From positions 1-64,000 of the forward strand of contig NZ_JAUXOD010000025.1 of the NCBI RefSeq assembly GCF_030682515.1: a DNA stretch of 64,000 bases. Reading direction: 5' to 3'. This document shows positions 1-8,474 of this stretch, piece after piece. The notes beneath the pieces were generated by a model that was given only the letters and a program-made list of their open reading frames with translations, was not told where the DNA came from and did no database searches. Origin of the DNA: Hoeflea sp. Lineage in GTDB: Bacteria; Pseudomonadota; Alphaproteobacteria; Rhizobiales; Rhizobiaceae. Position numbers and translations under genes: made by a program. The stretch's first letter is position 1. The number at the start of each line of letters is the position of its first letter.

Positions 1-238
1 CTCCGACGCATGGTTGCTCATCGCCTCCATCCGACGCACCGCAAGGCTCATCGCAAGGGCTTGAAATCAATGCGTATTAGTTTTGAGTCGGACTCTTATA
101 TAGGCTTCGGTCGACGTCCTGGCGTCTGATGACTGGTCTTCGGCATGCTGGGATGGAGGGGAACAGCCGGCTGATCGGCACCGCTTATGCCGAAGCAGAG
201 AGGTTTTCGGATATCCCGACCCAACCAACGGACCCCGC

Positions 239-1534
239 GTGTTAACCGAAATCTCCCTTGTCATCGTCCTTATTCTGATCAACGGCGTTCTCGCCATGTC
301 GGAACTTGCCGTCGTCTCCTCGAGGCCCGTTCGCCTGAAACTGCTTGCCGACCAGGGCAGCAAGGGCGCCGCCATGGCGCTTCGGCTGGCGGAGGATCCG
401 GGACGGTTCCTGTCCACCGTCCAGATCGGCATCACGCTGGTGGGCGTGCTGTCGGGCGCGTTTTCGGGGGCGACTCTTGGCGCACGCCTCGCAGGATGGC
501 TCGAAGGCCAGGGCCTGTCGGAAGTCATGGCGGATGCACTTGGCGTCGGCTCTGTCGTCGTGGCCATCACCTATCTGTCCCTGATCGTGGGCGAACTGGT
601 GCCCAAGCAGATCGCACTCCGGGCGCCTGAAGCGGTGGCGGCTAAAGTTGCGCCGGCGATGGCGCTGCTGTCGCGGGTCGCCCTGCCGCTTGTCTGGCTG
701 CTGAATGCGTCGGGCAAGGCGGTTCTCGCGCTTCTCGGCCACAAGGGCGAGACCGGCAAGAAGACGACCGATGAGGAAATTCGGATGGTGCTCGCAGAAG
801 CGCAGAGCGCCGGCGTGATCGAGACCGCGGAATCGGAGATGATTTCGGGCGTCATGCGCCTGGCTGATCGCACTGCGCGCGGGCTCATGACGCCGCGCCG
901 CGAGGTTGAGGTCATCGACATCGAGGATGATCCGACCGAAATCCGCGAGCAATTGCGCAATTCGCGGAGGACGCGCCTGCCGGTGCGCAACGGGCCTACG
1001 GACGAGATCCTGGGCGTCGTCTTCGTCAAGGATGCGCTTGACGCCTTCCTGCAGGGCGGCAGCCTCGACGTGCGCAGCCTGATGCGCGAGGCCCCCGTCG
1101 TCTCCGACCTGTCGGGCGCCATGAACGTGATCGGCGCGCTGCGCAAGTCGCCCGCGCACATGGTGCTAGTCTATGATGAATACGGCCACTTCGAGGGCGT
1201 GGTGACGTCGGGGGATGTGCTGGAAGCCATTACCGGCGTATTCCGCGAAGACAATGGGGAGGAAGCCGCCATCCTCAAGCGGGAAGACGGATCCTTCCTG
1301 GTCTCGGGCTGGATGCCGATCGACGAGTTCGCCGACGAAATGGGCTTTTCGCTCGACAAGGACTTCGACTACGAGACGGTGGCCGGATTGGTCATCGACG
1401 AATTGAAACGCCTGCCGGCGCTCGGCGAAAGCTTCACGGCGAAGGGCTGGCGTTTCGAGGTCGTCGACATGGATGGACGGCGCATCGACAAGCTGCTGGT
1501 CAGCAAGGTCCATGACCCCGCCGAGGGAGCCTGA
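239..1534 (+). CDS. CNNM/CBS-domain membrane protein (hemolysin/CorC family)
   Basis: A 431-residue protein of the CNNM (DUF21) - CBS pair - CorC_HlyC type. The first ~150 residues are hydrophobic, with several membrane segments of the DUF21 fold. Around residues 200-340 are two CBS repeats (LMTPRREVEVIDI begins the first), and a CorC/HlyC domain closes the protein near residues 350-425. Members are often called hemolysin or TlyC, but related proteins act in magnesium or other divalent metal efflux, so transport or regulation is the safer reading. The start is a GTG, the first start codon consistent with the membrane domain. It faces the pgpA gene tail to tail. Confidence 0.9.
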   Translation: MLTEISLVIVLILINGVLAMSELAVVSSRPVRLKLLADQGSKGAAMALRLAEDPGRFLSTVQIGITLVGVLSGAFSGATLGARLAGWLEGQGLSEVMADALGVGSVVVAITYLSLIVGELVPKQIALRAPEAVAAKVAPAMALLSRVALPLVWLLNASGKAVLALLGHKGETGKKTTDEEIRMVLAEAQSAGVIETAESEMISGVMRLADRTARGLMTPRREVEVIDIEDDPTEIREQLRNSRRTRLPVRNGPTDEILGVVFVKDALDAFLQGGSLDVRSLMREAPVVSDLSGAMNVIGALRKSPAHMVLVYDEYGHFEGVVTSGDVLEAITGVFREDNGEEAAILKREDGSFLVSGWMPIDEFADEMGFSLDKDFDYETVAGLVIDELKRLPALGESFTAKGWRFEVVDMDGRRIDKLLVSKVHDPAEGA

Positions 1535-1579
1535 GCCGGGACGCGCGGACATCTGCTGCGGGGCGTGCCGGGCCGGGCA

Positions 1580-2095
1580 TCAGCCCGTCCTTCGGGTCAT
1601 CAAGGCTTGAATGCCGGCAAAGGCCACGCCCACGGCGATGGCCAGCACCAGATCGTCCAGCATCACGCCCCAGCCGGACGGCAATTGTTCCACATAGGCT
1701 AACGGCCAGGGCTTCAGCCGGTCGAGGAACAGGAAGATGGCCGCGAACGGCACCAGCATCTTCCATCCGGCCTGGCGGATGATGGCGGCGCCGAGGATGA
1801 AGGCTGCGACCTCGTCGATCACGATACGCCGGTCATCCTTGATGCCGGTCGCCAGATCAAGCTCCGACGAGACATGGAGGCCCAACAGGAACACGAGGGC
1901 GCCGAGCGCCGGCAGCACGTAGCGCGGCAGCGCGATCGCCAGCGCCAGCAGAGGCAGCACGGCGAAGACCGCGAGGCCGGCCCGGAACGGCGCGAGCAGG
2001 CCTGCGCCGAACCAGGTTGCGACAAGCCAGGTCCAGACCGGCACCAGGCCTGCGCCGGGCGGATCGAGCAGTTCAGGCAGCGGGAACTGACCCAA
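1580..2095 (-). CDS. pgpA: Phosphatidylglycerophosphatase A family protein
   Basis: 171 residues with four or so membrane segments. It carries the family's acidic signatures, IVIDEV near residue 91 and GVMLDD near residue 144, plus the LDRLKPWPL segment matching the usual FDxxKPxP motif. PgpA removes the phosphate from phosphatidylglycerophosphate to give phosphatidylglycerol in the inner membrane. The N-terminus is less typical than usual: the 'PKAPGT' motif of most PgpA proteins is not evident. The only upstream start is TTG, two codons after the TGA of the FliO-domain gene and in the same frame, so the two genes are almost certainly co-transcribed. A GTG 17 codons further in is an alternative start. 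Confidence 0.8.
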   Translation of the reverse strand: MGQFPLPELLDPPGAGLVPVWTWLVATWFGAGLLAPFRAGLAVFAVLPLLALAIALPRYVLPALGALVFLLGLHVSSELDLATGIKDDRRIVIDEVAAFILGAAIIRQAGWKMLVPFAAIFLFLDRLKPWPLAYVEQLPSGWGVMLDDLVLAIAVGVAFAGIQALMTRRTG

Positions 2096-2098
2096 TGC

Positions 2099-3196
2099 TC
2101 AGGGCTTGCGCGACAGGTCGCCGAGCAGGCGCTCCATTTCGGCCTCGAGCGAATCCCGCGACGGCGGGCTGTCGGGCTTGACTTCGGGCGCCTCGTCCCG
2201 GTCGATCTCGAAGGCCAGGTCCAGCGGTTCGTGCTCGAGCGGCTCGAAAATGTCGCCGTCGCCGTCGAGCGACAGATCCTCCGACAGTTCGGCCGCCAGC
2301 ACCGATTCGAAATCTCCGGGCACCGGGCGCACCGGCGGGCGCGCAGCTTGCGGCGGGGTCGCGGGAGACCCGGTGGCGCGCTCGAGGGCGGGCGCCGGGG
2401 TGTAGGCGGAGGGCCCGGGAGTGAAGGAGGAGGCGGGCGTATGGGAGGAGGCGGGTGAAGGCGCGGACGCCGCGCGCGGCGCGGGCTCCGGCGCCGATGT
2501 CAGTTCCTCATAGGCGGCCTCGTCGAAACTCGGCTCCTCGAACACGCGCGCGCGTGCGCTTTCCAGCACTTCGAAGGCTTCGGCGCGGATCGACCCGACC
2601 GCTCCCGCCGCCGTGGCGGCAGTGCCGGCAGCAGCGGCCGCCACGGCCGGGCTGGAGGCCGGCGCCGAAGGCGAAGGCTGGGGCGGGGACGGAGGCGAGG
2701 GTGATCGCGCAAGCTCAGGCTCGCGCACCGGCTCTGGGCGGCGGGGCTGGGGCTGCGGTTGTGGCTGAGGTTGCGGTCGTGCCGGGGACATGGGTTTTTG
2801 CGTGGCCGCGGCCGCGGGGCGGGGCATCGGTTCCGGCTGCGGCTCGGTCCGCTGCGGCGCGGCTTTCTGCGCAGGTGCTGCCTGCGGCGGAGCGACCTGA
2901 TCGTCGGCCGGATGGACAATCCGGCTTTCGATGACGATGTCGCTCGGTCCGCCGATCATGATCAGATGCTCGACATCGTCGCGCCGTATCAGCACCAGGC
3001 GGCGGCGGGTGTCGACGGCGGTGGCGTCGAGCACCGCGAGCCTGGGCTGGCGGTTCTTGCCGCCGCGGATGAAGGTCGAGGTCGACCGGGCGCGGATGAT
3101 CCAGAAGACGCCCACCAGCGCCAGAAGTGCTATGGCGACGATGACGATGGCCATGAGCAGCGTCGCGCCCTGTCCGCCCAGAATATTGTCCGGCAT
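2099..3196 (-). CDS. FliO-domain membrane protein with Pro/Ala-rich tail
   Basis: 365 residues. An N-terminal membrane segment near residues 10-33 is followed by a FliO-like module: PRLAVLDATAVDTRRRLVLI and then DVEHLIMIGGPSDIVIE, the pattern of flagellar export protein FliO. The remaining ~250 residues are low-complexity Pro/Ala/Glu-rich with PQPQPQ runs and an acidic end, probably disordered and cytoplasmic. The ATG at 3196 is preceded by a strong ggagg; an upstream non-ATG extension is less likely. No other flagellar genes are nearby. In rhizobial genomes such stand-alone FliO-like proteins are usually annotated 'flagellar biosynthetic protein FliO', but the role here is unproven. Confidence 0.75.
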   Translation of the reverse strand: MPDNILGGQGATLLMAIVIVAIALLALVGVFWIIRARSTSTFIRGGKNRQPRLAVLDATAVDTRRRLVLIRRDDVEHLIMIGGPSDIVIESRIVHPADDQVAPPQAAPAQKAAPQRTEPQPEPMPRPAAAATQKPMSPARPQPQPQPQPQPRRPEPVREPELARSPSPPSPPQPSPSAPASSPAVAAAAAGTAATAAGAVGSIRAEAFEVLESARARVFEEPSFDEAAYEELTSAPEPAPRAASAPSPASSHTPASSFTPGPSAYTPAPALERATGSPATPPQAARPPVRPVPGDFESVLAAELSEDLSLDGDGDIFEPLEHEPLDLAFEIDRDEAPEVKPDSPPSRDSLEAEMERLLGDLSRKP

Positions 3197-3490
3197 CCGG
3201 TGTCCTCCCGTTCGAGCCGTTATGCGGCGGCCGGGGGCGCACTGCACCTCGCACGGACGCGATCAAGCCCCATTTGACGTTTTTTCGGCGCGGACCACAA
3301 GCCGTGGGCAGCCGATTTCCCGGCCAACCCGTCTTCCCTGGCCGTACGCGATGGGCTTTGATGCGACAGCCTGTCGGGAATGGGGGCGCAAACCGGTCAA
3401 GCGCGGCGGTATGTTGGGCTTTGGGCTTTCCATGAGCCGCGGAATGTGATTCAAACCGGACGGATCGGTGGCGGGACGAAAGAGCGATTC

Positions 3491-6097
3491 ATGAACGAGA
3501 CGACCCCTGCGGCCGCAACCCCGGCGGCGCTTGTTGACCGAAGTGCAAAACCACGCTCGGTGTCGAGGCTTGTCTTTCTCGCGACCGTGATGATCGGCGC
3601 GTCGATCGTGTTCTTTCTGTTCAAGGACAAGCTCAACAACGAGGTGATGCTCGGCATCCTGGGCGTGCTGGCGGTGGTGGGCATCTTCTTCCTCGTCTCC
3701 ACCGTCATCGGCTTTGTCGCGGTCATGCCCAAGGCCACCGCCGACCCGCTGGCGCGCGCCTTCATCGACACCCACCCCGAAGGCACGCTGGTCACCGACG
3801 AGAAGGACCGGGTGATCTACGCCAACCATGCCTATGGCGTGCTCACCGGCTCGACCAGCGCCAGCGACGTGCAGTCGATCGAAGCGATCCTGTCGCGCCA
3901 TCGCGAATCCGCCGAAGCGGTCTACCGGCTGACCAACCAGATGCGCAACGGCCATGAGGGGCAGGAGGAGTTCCGCATGACCCAGCCGCTGGGCGCCGCG
4001 CGCGACAGCGGCGGCGCCGGCCACTGGTACCGGCTCCGGGGACGCCCCATCGTGGCCGCGGAGGGCAATGGCAAGCTGATGGCCTGGCAATTGTCCGACA
4101 TCAGCCACGAGCGCACCGAGCAGGAGCTGGTGTTCAAGGAACTGCAGAACGCCATCAACTATCTCGATCACGCGCCGGTGGGGTTCTTCTCGGCCGGCCG
4201 CGGCGGCGAAATCGTCTATCTCAACGCCACGCTCGCCGACTGGCTGGGAATCGACCTGACCGCGTTCTCGCCCGGCAAGATCATGCTGCGCGACCTGGTG
4301 GCTGGCGCCGGCATGGCGCTTGTGGAATCGGTGCAGGCCGAGCCGGGGCTCAACCGCACGGCGCAACTCGATCTCGACCTCCTGAAATCCAACGGCCAGA
4401 GCCTGCCGGTGCGGCTGGTGCACCGGGTGACGGCGACGCGCGACGGCTCGCCCGGCGAAAGCCGGACCATCGTCATCAGCCGAGAGGAGGGCGGCACCGA
4501 GGCGCATGACGCCGCCAGCGCCGAGATGCGCTTTACGCGCTTCTTCAACAACACGCCGATGGCGATCGCCTCGGTCGACGCGCGTGGCAAGATATTGAGG
4601 ACCAACGGTCCGTTCCTGCAGATGTTTCATGGCCTGGTCACGCGCGACGACATGGAGCGCGGCACGCTCTTGGAGACCATGCTGCGCGAGGACGACCGCA
4701 AGGCGTTCCAGCATGCACTCTCGGAGGCCGCCGACAAGCAGGGGGCGATCGCGCCGATCGACAGCCGCCGCGCCGACAATGAGGAGCGGCATTTCCGCTT
4801 CTACGTCAACGCGGTGATCGAGCATTCGGAAGAAACGCCGGAAGAGGCGGCGATCATCTACGCGGTGGAGACCACCGAGCAGAAGGCGCTCGAAGCGCAG
4901 ATGGCGCAGACCCAGAAGATGAACGCGGTGGGGACGCTCGCCGGCGGCATCGCCCATGACTTCAACAATGTGCTGACCGCGATCCTGTTGTCGGCCGATC
5001 ATCTGCTGATGTCGCTCCGGCCGTCGGATTCAAGCTTTGCCGACCTGATTGAAATCAAGCGCAACGCCAACCGCGCCGCCGTGCTGGTACGGCAGCTGCT
5101 GGCGTTCTCGCGCAAGCAGACGATGCGCCCCACTGTGCTGTCGATGACCGACGTGATCGGCGATCTGAGGATGCTGGTCGACCGTCTCACCGGGTCCAAC
5201 GTCAAGCTCGAGCTCGAGTTCGGCCGCGACCTGTGGCCGGTCAAGACCGATCTGGGGCAGTTCGAGCAGGTGCTGATCAACCTGGCGGTGAACGCCCGCG
5301 ACGCCATGCCCGAGGGCGGCACGATTACGGTCAGGACCCGCAATGTCGAGGCCGACGAGGTCGCGCGGCTCAACCATCGCGGCATGGAGGTGGGCGACTA
5401 TGTGCTCATCGAGATCGCCGACGAGGGCACCGGGATCGCGCCCGAGGTGATGGAGAAGATCTTCGAGCCGTTCTTCACCACCAAGGATGTGGGCAAGGGC
5501 ACCGGGCTCGGCCTGTCGATGGTCTACGGCATCGTCAAGCAGTCGGGTGGCTACATCTATCCCGAGTCCGAAGTGGGCAAGGGCACCATTTTCCGCGTCT
5601 ACCTGCCGCGCCATGTCGAGGACGAGGCCGAGAAGGCCCTGGCAGCACTTGATGCTGCGGCTGCAATCGAGGCGGGAGCCGCCAAACAGGCCAAGATCGC
5701 GGCCAACGGGCCGGAGGACCTGACCGGCGGCTCGGCGGTGGTGCTGCTGGTCGAGGACGAGGAGGCGGTCAGGCGCGGCGGCAAGCGCATGCTCGAAGCC
5801 CGCGGCTACGAGGTGCACGAGGCCGGAACCGGTGTCGAGGCGCTCGACGTGCTCAGGGAGCTCGAGGGCCGCGTCGACATCGTCGTCTCCGACGTGGTGA
5901 TGCCGGAGATGGACGGCCCGACGCTGCTCACCGAACTGCGCAAGGACTATCCCGACATGAAGTTCATCTTCGTCTCGGGCTACGCCGAGGACGCATTCGC
6001 CCGCAATCTCCCCGCCGACGCCAAGTTCGGCTTCCTCGCCAAGCCGTTCTCGCTCAAGCAGCTCGCCACCGCCGTGCGCGAGATGCTGGACGAATAG
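3491..6097 (+). CDS. cckA: Cell-cycle hybrid sensor histidine kinase CckA
   Basis: 868 residues. Two membrane segments lie near residues 25-43 and 52-80, followed by two or three PAS-like domains up to residue ~470. A HisKA domain follows with the H-box [13 protein letters not shown] (phospho-acceptor His489), then an HATPase with the N box, DEGTGI and [12 protein letters not shown], and a C-terminal receiver with DVVMPEMDG (acceptor Asp801). This is the full CckA layout. CckA feeds phosphate through ChpT to CtrA and controls the alphaproteobacterial cell cycle. The ATG at 3491 gives the usual short tail before the first membrane helix; the upstream reading-frame extension is not needed. A REP-like palindrome begins 7 bases after the stop. 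Confidence 0.95.
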   Translation: MNETTPAAATPAALVDRSAKPRSVSRLVFLATVMIGASIVFFLFKDKLNNEVMLGILGVLAVVGIFFLVSTVIGFVAVMPKATADPLARAFIDTHPEGTLVTDEKDRVIYANHAYGVLTGSTSASDVQSIEAILSRHRESAEAVYRLTNQMRNGHEGQEEFRMTQPLGAARDSGGAGHWYRLRGRPIVAAEGNGKLMAWQLSDISHERTEQELVFKELQNAINYLDHAPVGFFSAGRGGEIVYLNATLADWLGIDLTAFSPGKIMLRDLVAGAGMALVESVQAEPGLNRTAQLDLDLLKSNGQSLPVRLVHRVTATRDGSPGESRTIVISREEGGTEAHDAASAEMRFTRFFNNTPMAIASVDARGKILRTNGPFLQMFHGLVTRDDMERGTLLETMLREDDRKAFQHALSEAADKQGAIAPIDSRRADNEERHFRFYVNAVIEHSEETPEEAAIIYAVETTEQKALEAQMAQTQKMNAVGTLAGGIAHDFNNVLTAILLSADHLLMSLRPSDSSFADLIEIKRNANRAAVLVRQLLAFSRKQTMRPTVLSMTDVIGDLRMLVDRLTGSNVKLELEFGRDLWPVKTDLGQFEQVLINLAVNARDAMPEGGTITVRTRNVEADEVARLNHRGMEVGDYVLIEIADEGTGIAPEVMEKIFEPFFTTKDVGKGTGLGLSMVYGIVKQSGGYIYPESEVGKGTIFRVYLPRHVEDEAEKALAALDAAAAIEAGAAKQAKIAANGPEDLTGGSAVVLLVEDEEAVRRGGKRMLEARGYEVHEAGTGVEALDVLRELEGRVDIVVSDVVMPEMDGPTLLTELRKDYPDMKFIFVSGYAEDAFARNLPADAKFGFLAKPFSLKQLATAVREMLDE

Positions 6098-6104
6098 GCA
6101 GGTC

Positions 6105-6174
6105 TGGGACAGTTTACTTTCCCCCGGACTCCGGTTGTCTGACCCGGTGTTCGGGTGAAAAGTAAACTGTCCCC
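6105..6174. repeat. REP/MITE-like palindrome (gggacagtttacttt ends)
   Basis: About 70 bases bounded by inverted ends gggacagtttacttt and aaagtaaactgtccc, with a 40-base non-conserved middle. The same ends bound the element at 42235-42310. Such ends are typical of palindromes mobilised by REP-associated tyrosine (IS200-like) transposases. No transposase gene is present here. It sits directly behind cckA and may also fold in its transcript. Confidence 0.75.
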
Positions 6175-6350
6175 GATCAGATTCAGGCCCCGCGCTAACC
6201 GGTGATCAACTCCATCCGCATGTCCGCGCCTGGGCGGGGATGCGCGGCCGCCCGGTCGACGCTCGTCTCAAGGTTGTGCCGGAGGGGGATCGCGGTCAGT
6301 CGGGTGCAAGGTGATCATGGGCCAGTCGGCGGCTCACGCCGCACCCGCCG

Positions 6351-6484
6351 TCGTCACCCCGGGGCCCCCGACCCTGGGATCCATTCCGCGATCTTTCCGG
6401 ACATTTCGCTGGGCGGATGGATCACGGAATGGATCCTCGGCTCGGGGGCCGAGGAGGACGAGAGCGGGGGCCCGGGGATGACGA
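6351..6484. repeat. Long imperfect intergenic palindrome
   Basis: Outer arms tcgtcaccccggggcccccg (6351-6370) and its near-complement at 6465-6484 enclose a second inverted pair built on ggatccattccg (about 6378-6389) and cggaatggatcc. The ~134-base unit resembles the dispersed non-coding palindromes common in alphaproteobacterial intergenic space. No conserved reading frame is seen. With the element at 6105 it fills most of the 488-base gap between cckA and the next gene. Confidence 0.65.
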
Positions 6485-6585
6485 GACGAGGGCATCGCGC
6501 ATGAGCGGCAGGCATCAGCGGCTGGAGTGAGCAGCGGACCCCGGCTTCGGGTGGTCGTTGCGGCGATGAACTGCCCGGGCTGGCG

Positions 6586-6930
6586 TCACGTCCGCTCCGA
6601 GCCGATCTCGATGCGTGTGAGCGCGTCATCTTCCGGATAGCGCAGGGCGGAGAATTTCGGCGCCTCGCGGATCAGATGTCCGTCGACCTCGACCGCGCTC
6701 ACCCATGAGATGCTGTAGGCCTCGGCAAAGCGGCGGACACGCTGCCAGTGCAGCGCGAGGGCGGGGTCGCCGGCGCGGATGGCCTGGCGCGTGCGCCAGA
6801 CACAGTCCTCGTAGAACCGGTTGGTCAGGGCGTCGCCGCACGTATCTCGCAGCGCCAGGAAATCGCGCCAGAGGTCGCCATAAATCACAAACACCACATC
6901 GGGTCTAAGGTCGCGCATCGGGGTTGGCAT
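6586..6930 (-). CDS. Hypothetical protein
   Basis: 114 residues if started at the ATG at 6930; ATGs at 6918 and 6966 are alternatives, and none has a clear ribosome-binding site. I do not recognise the family. The sequence is soluble-looking and mixed in charge, with an aromatic-rich middle (WRDFLALRDTCGDALTNRFYE and a WQRVRRFAEAYSISWV stretch) and no signal peptide or membrane segment. Codon use and GC pattern look like a real gene rather than a shadow, and no better frame exists on the other strand. It stands alone between repeat-filled spacers, with the OmpA lipoprotein divergent from it. Confidence 0.55.
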   Translation of the reverse strand: MPTPMRDLRPDVVFVIYGDLWRDFLALRDTCGDALTNRFYEDCVWRTRQAIRAGDPALALHWQRVRRFAEAYSISWVSAVEVDGHLIREAPKFSALRYPEDDALTRIEIGSERT

Positions 6931-7147
6931 CGCATGTCCGGGGATCAAGACTCGCCATGTGTGCAAGCCGGAGCGGTGCGGTCAAGCGCCGGGGGCTCGC
7001 TTGCGCGATCGGAGGGGCCTCGCGCGCGGCCAGCCGGCCGCTTGCATTCCGGCCCGGCTCGGGTAGTTTGGCGGTGACATAGTTTTCATCATCCTGCCGC
7101 ATTTTCCGCTAAAGTCCGGTTTTCGAGTTTCGCCAAGAGGGGCCATC

Positions 7148-7795
7148 ATGAAATCCAAACTCCTGATCGCGGCGCTGGCCACGGTGTTCGTGTCCGCCTG
7201 CACCACCGATCCCTATACCGGACAGCCGAAGGTCTCGAATCTTGCCGGCGGCGCGGCGCTCGGCGCGCTGGGGGGGGCAGCGCTGGGGACGCTCGCGGGT
7301 GGCGACGACCGCAGGAATGCGCTGATCGGCGCGGGCATCGGCGCACTCGCCGGCGGCGCGGTCGGCGGCTACATGGACCAGCAGGAAAACCAGCTCCGGG
7401 CGCAGCTGCAGGGCACTGGCGTGTCGGTGACGCGGATGGGCGACCGGATCATCCTCAACATGCCCTCCAACATCACGTTTGACACCGACCAGTCGGCGGT
7501 GAAGCCGGAGTTCTACCCGACGCTCAATTCCGTGGCGCTGGTCCTGCAGAAGTTCAACCGCTCGCTGGTCGACGTGGCCGGCCACACCGATTCCACCGGG
7601 TCGGACAGCTACAACCTGACGCTGTCGCAGCAGCGCGCGCAGTCGGTGTCGAGCTACCTGATCTCGCAGGGCAACGATCCGCGCCGCTTCTACACGCAGG
7701 GGTTTGGGGAAAGCCAGCCGATCGCCGACAACGGCTCGGAAGTCGGCCGCGCCGCCAACCGCCGCGTGGAAATCCAGATCTCGCCGCTGAGCTGA
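7148..7795 (+). CDS. OmpA-family lipoprotein with glycine-zipper region
   Basis: 215 residues. The signal peptide ends in a lipobox (VSAC, lipidated Cys18). Residues ~30-75 are a Gly/Ala-rich glycine-zipper segment (GGAALGALGGAALGTLAGG). The C-terminal half is an OmpA/MotB peptidoglycan-binding domain with FDTDQSAVKPEF, the VAGHTDSTGSDSYN motif and NRRVEI near the end. This is the YiaD-like layout: an outer-membrane lipoprotein that grips peptidoglycan and helps envelope stability. It is monocistronic, and a hairpin terminator follows 35 bases after the stop. Confidence 0.92.
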   Translation: MKSKLLIAALATVFVSACTTDPYTGQPKVSNLAGGAALGALGGAALGTLAGGDDRRNALIGAGIGALAGGAVGGYMDQQENQLRAQLQGTGVSVTRMGDRIILNMPSNITFDTDQSAVKPEFYPTLNSVALVLQKFNRSLVDVAGHTDSTGSDSYNLTLSQQRAQSVSSYLISQGNDPRRFYTQGFGESQPIADNGSEVGRAANRRVEIQISPLS

Positions 7796-7829
7796 TCCGC
7801 GGCGAAACCAGACGTCTGAGGCAACATCG

Positions 7830-7862
7830 GACCCGGCAGCGCAAGCGGCCGGGTCTTTTTGT
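7830..7862 (+). terminator. Rho-independent terminator after OmpA lipoprotein
   Basis: An inverted pair gacccggc / gccgggtc with a ~10-base loop is followed directly by a T run. Confidence 0.8.
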
Positions 7863-7968
7863 GCCGGGCGGGGCGATGGGTTTTGCCGGTGAGGTGTGAT
7901 GGGAGGCTGCCCATCGGCTTCGGATTCATGGCAGCGCGCGGAGAGGGCCGAGGTGAGCCTTCCTGCCC

Positions 7969-8082
7969 CGTCATGCCCGACCTGATCCGGCATCCAGCAG
8001 ACCCGGCGTCGGCCGGGTCGAAAGAGTCCTTCCAGCCCAAGGACTTGAGCTGGCTTGATGCCGGATCAAGTCCGGCATGACG
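7969..8082. repeat. Dispersed alphaproteobacterial palindromic repeat
   Basis: The left arm (about 7969-7998, cgtcatgcccgacctgatcc...) and right arm (about 8050-8082, ...ggatcaagtccggcatgacg) are near-perfect inverted copies around a ~50-base centre. This 'cgtcatgccggacttgatccggcatc' type unit is a common dispersed non-coding repeat in Proteobacteria and creates spurious reading frames reading VMPDLIRHPA and similar. It lies in the 400-base space between the OmpA lipoprotein and the BrnA-like gene, where apart from the terminator at 7830 I see nothing else. Confidence 0.75.
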
Positions 8083-8195
8083 GAGGGTGCTCTGCCGGAA
8101 ACAAACACAGGAATTTCGTCCGGCAAGGTTGCTCGCCGATGTCGTCGCGCCATCCCCGGAAAACAAGCGAAGTTTCGAGCCGCGATAGGCGACGC

Positions 8196-8432
8196 CTATT
8201 CCCCGTCCAGCCCCGCCGCCTGGCGCAAAGCTGCGTTGATGCGGTCCTGCCAGCCGGGGCCGTCTTCCTGGAAATGCTCGAGCACGGCGCGGTCGAGGCG
8301 GAGCGAGACCATCTCCTTGCCCTCGGGGACGATGTTGGCCTTCGGCGCGGGCTCGGCCGGCTTGGTGGTGGCGGATTTGAAGGCGGCTTCGGCGCGGTCG
8401 AAGGCGCTGCCGGTGCGGCGGGTCGGTTTCAT
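8196..8432 (-). CDS. BrnA-type antitoxin-like protein, orphan
   Basis: 78 residues. The C-terminal half (VSLRLDRAVLEHFQEDGPGWQDRINAALR) matches the BrnA antitoxin / CopG-like ribbon-helix-helix pattern: a beta strand, then two helices with the family's 'GPGWQ.RIN..LR' motif. BrnA normally binds DNA as a dimer and neutralises the RNase BrnT, encoded just upstream. No brnT is present: upstream on this strand is psuG. It may be a solitary regulator or a remnant antitoxin. The ATG at 8432 follows a reasonable aaggac-like site. Confidence 0.75.
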   Translation of the reverse strand: MKPTRRTGSAFDRAEAAFKSATTKPAEPAPKANIVPEGKEMVSLRLDRAVLEHFQEDGPGWQDRINAALRQAAGLDGE

Positions 8433-8474
8433 CTGGCCAGTCCTTTTTGTGTGACGGTCATCGGAGGGTAAGGA

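Noticed and set aside
3263-5002. 579-residue minus-strand open frame
   Set aside because: Opposite the first half of cckA; no recognisable motif.
8050-8153. Short protein-like frames reading VMPDLIRHQ and LDAGSGPA
   Set aside because: Products of the dispersed palindromic repeat, not genes.
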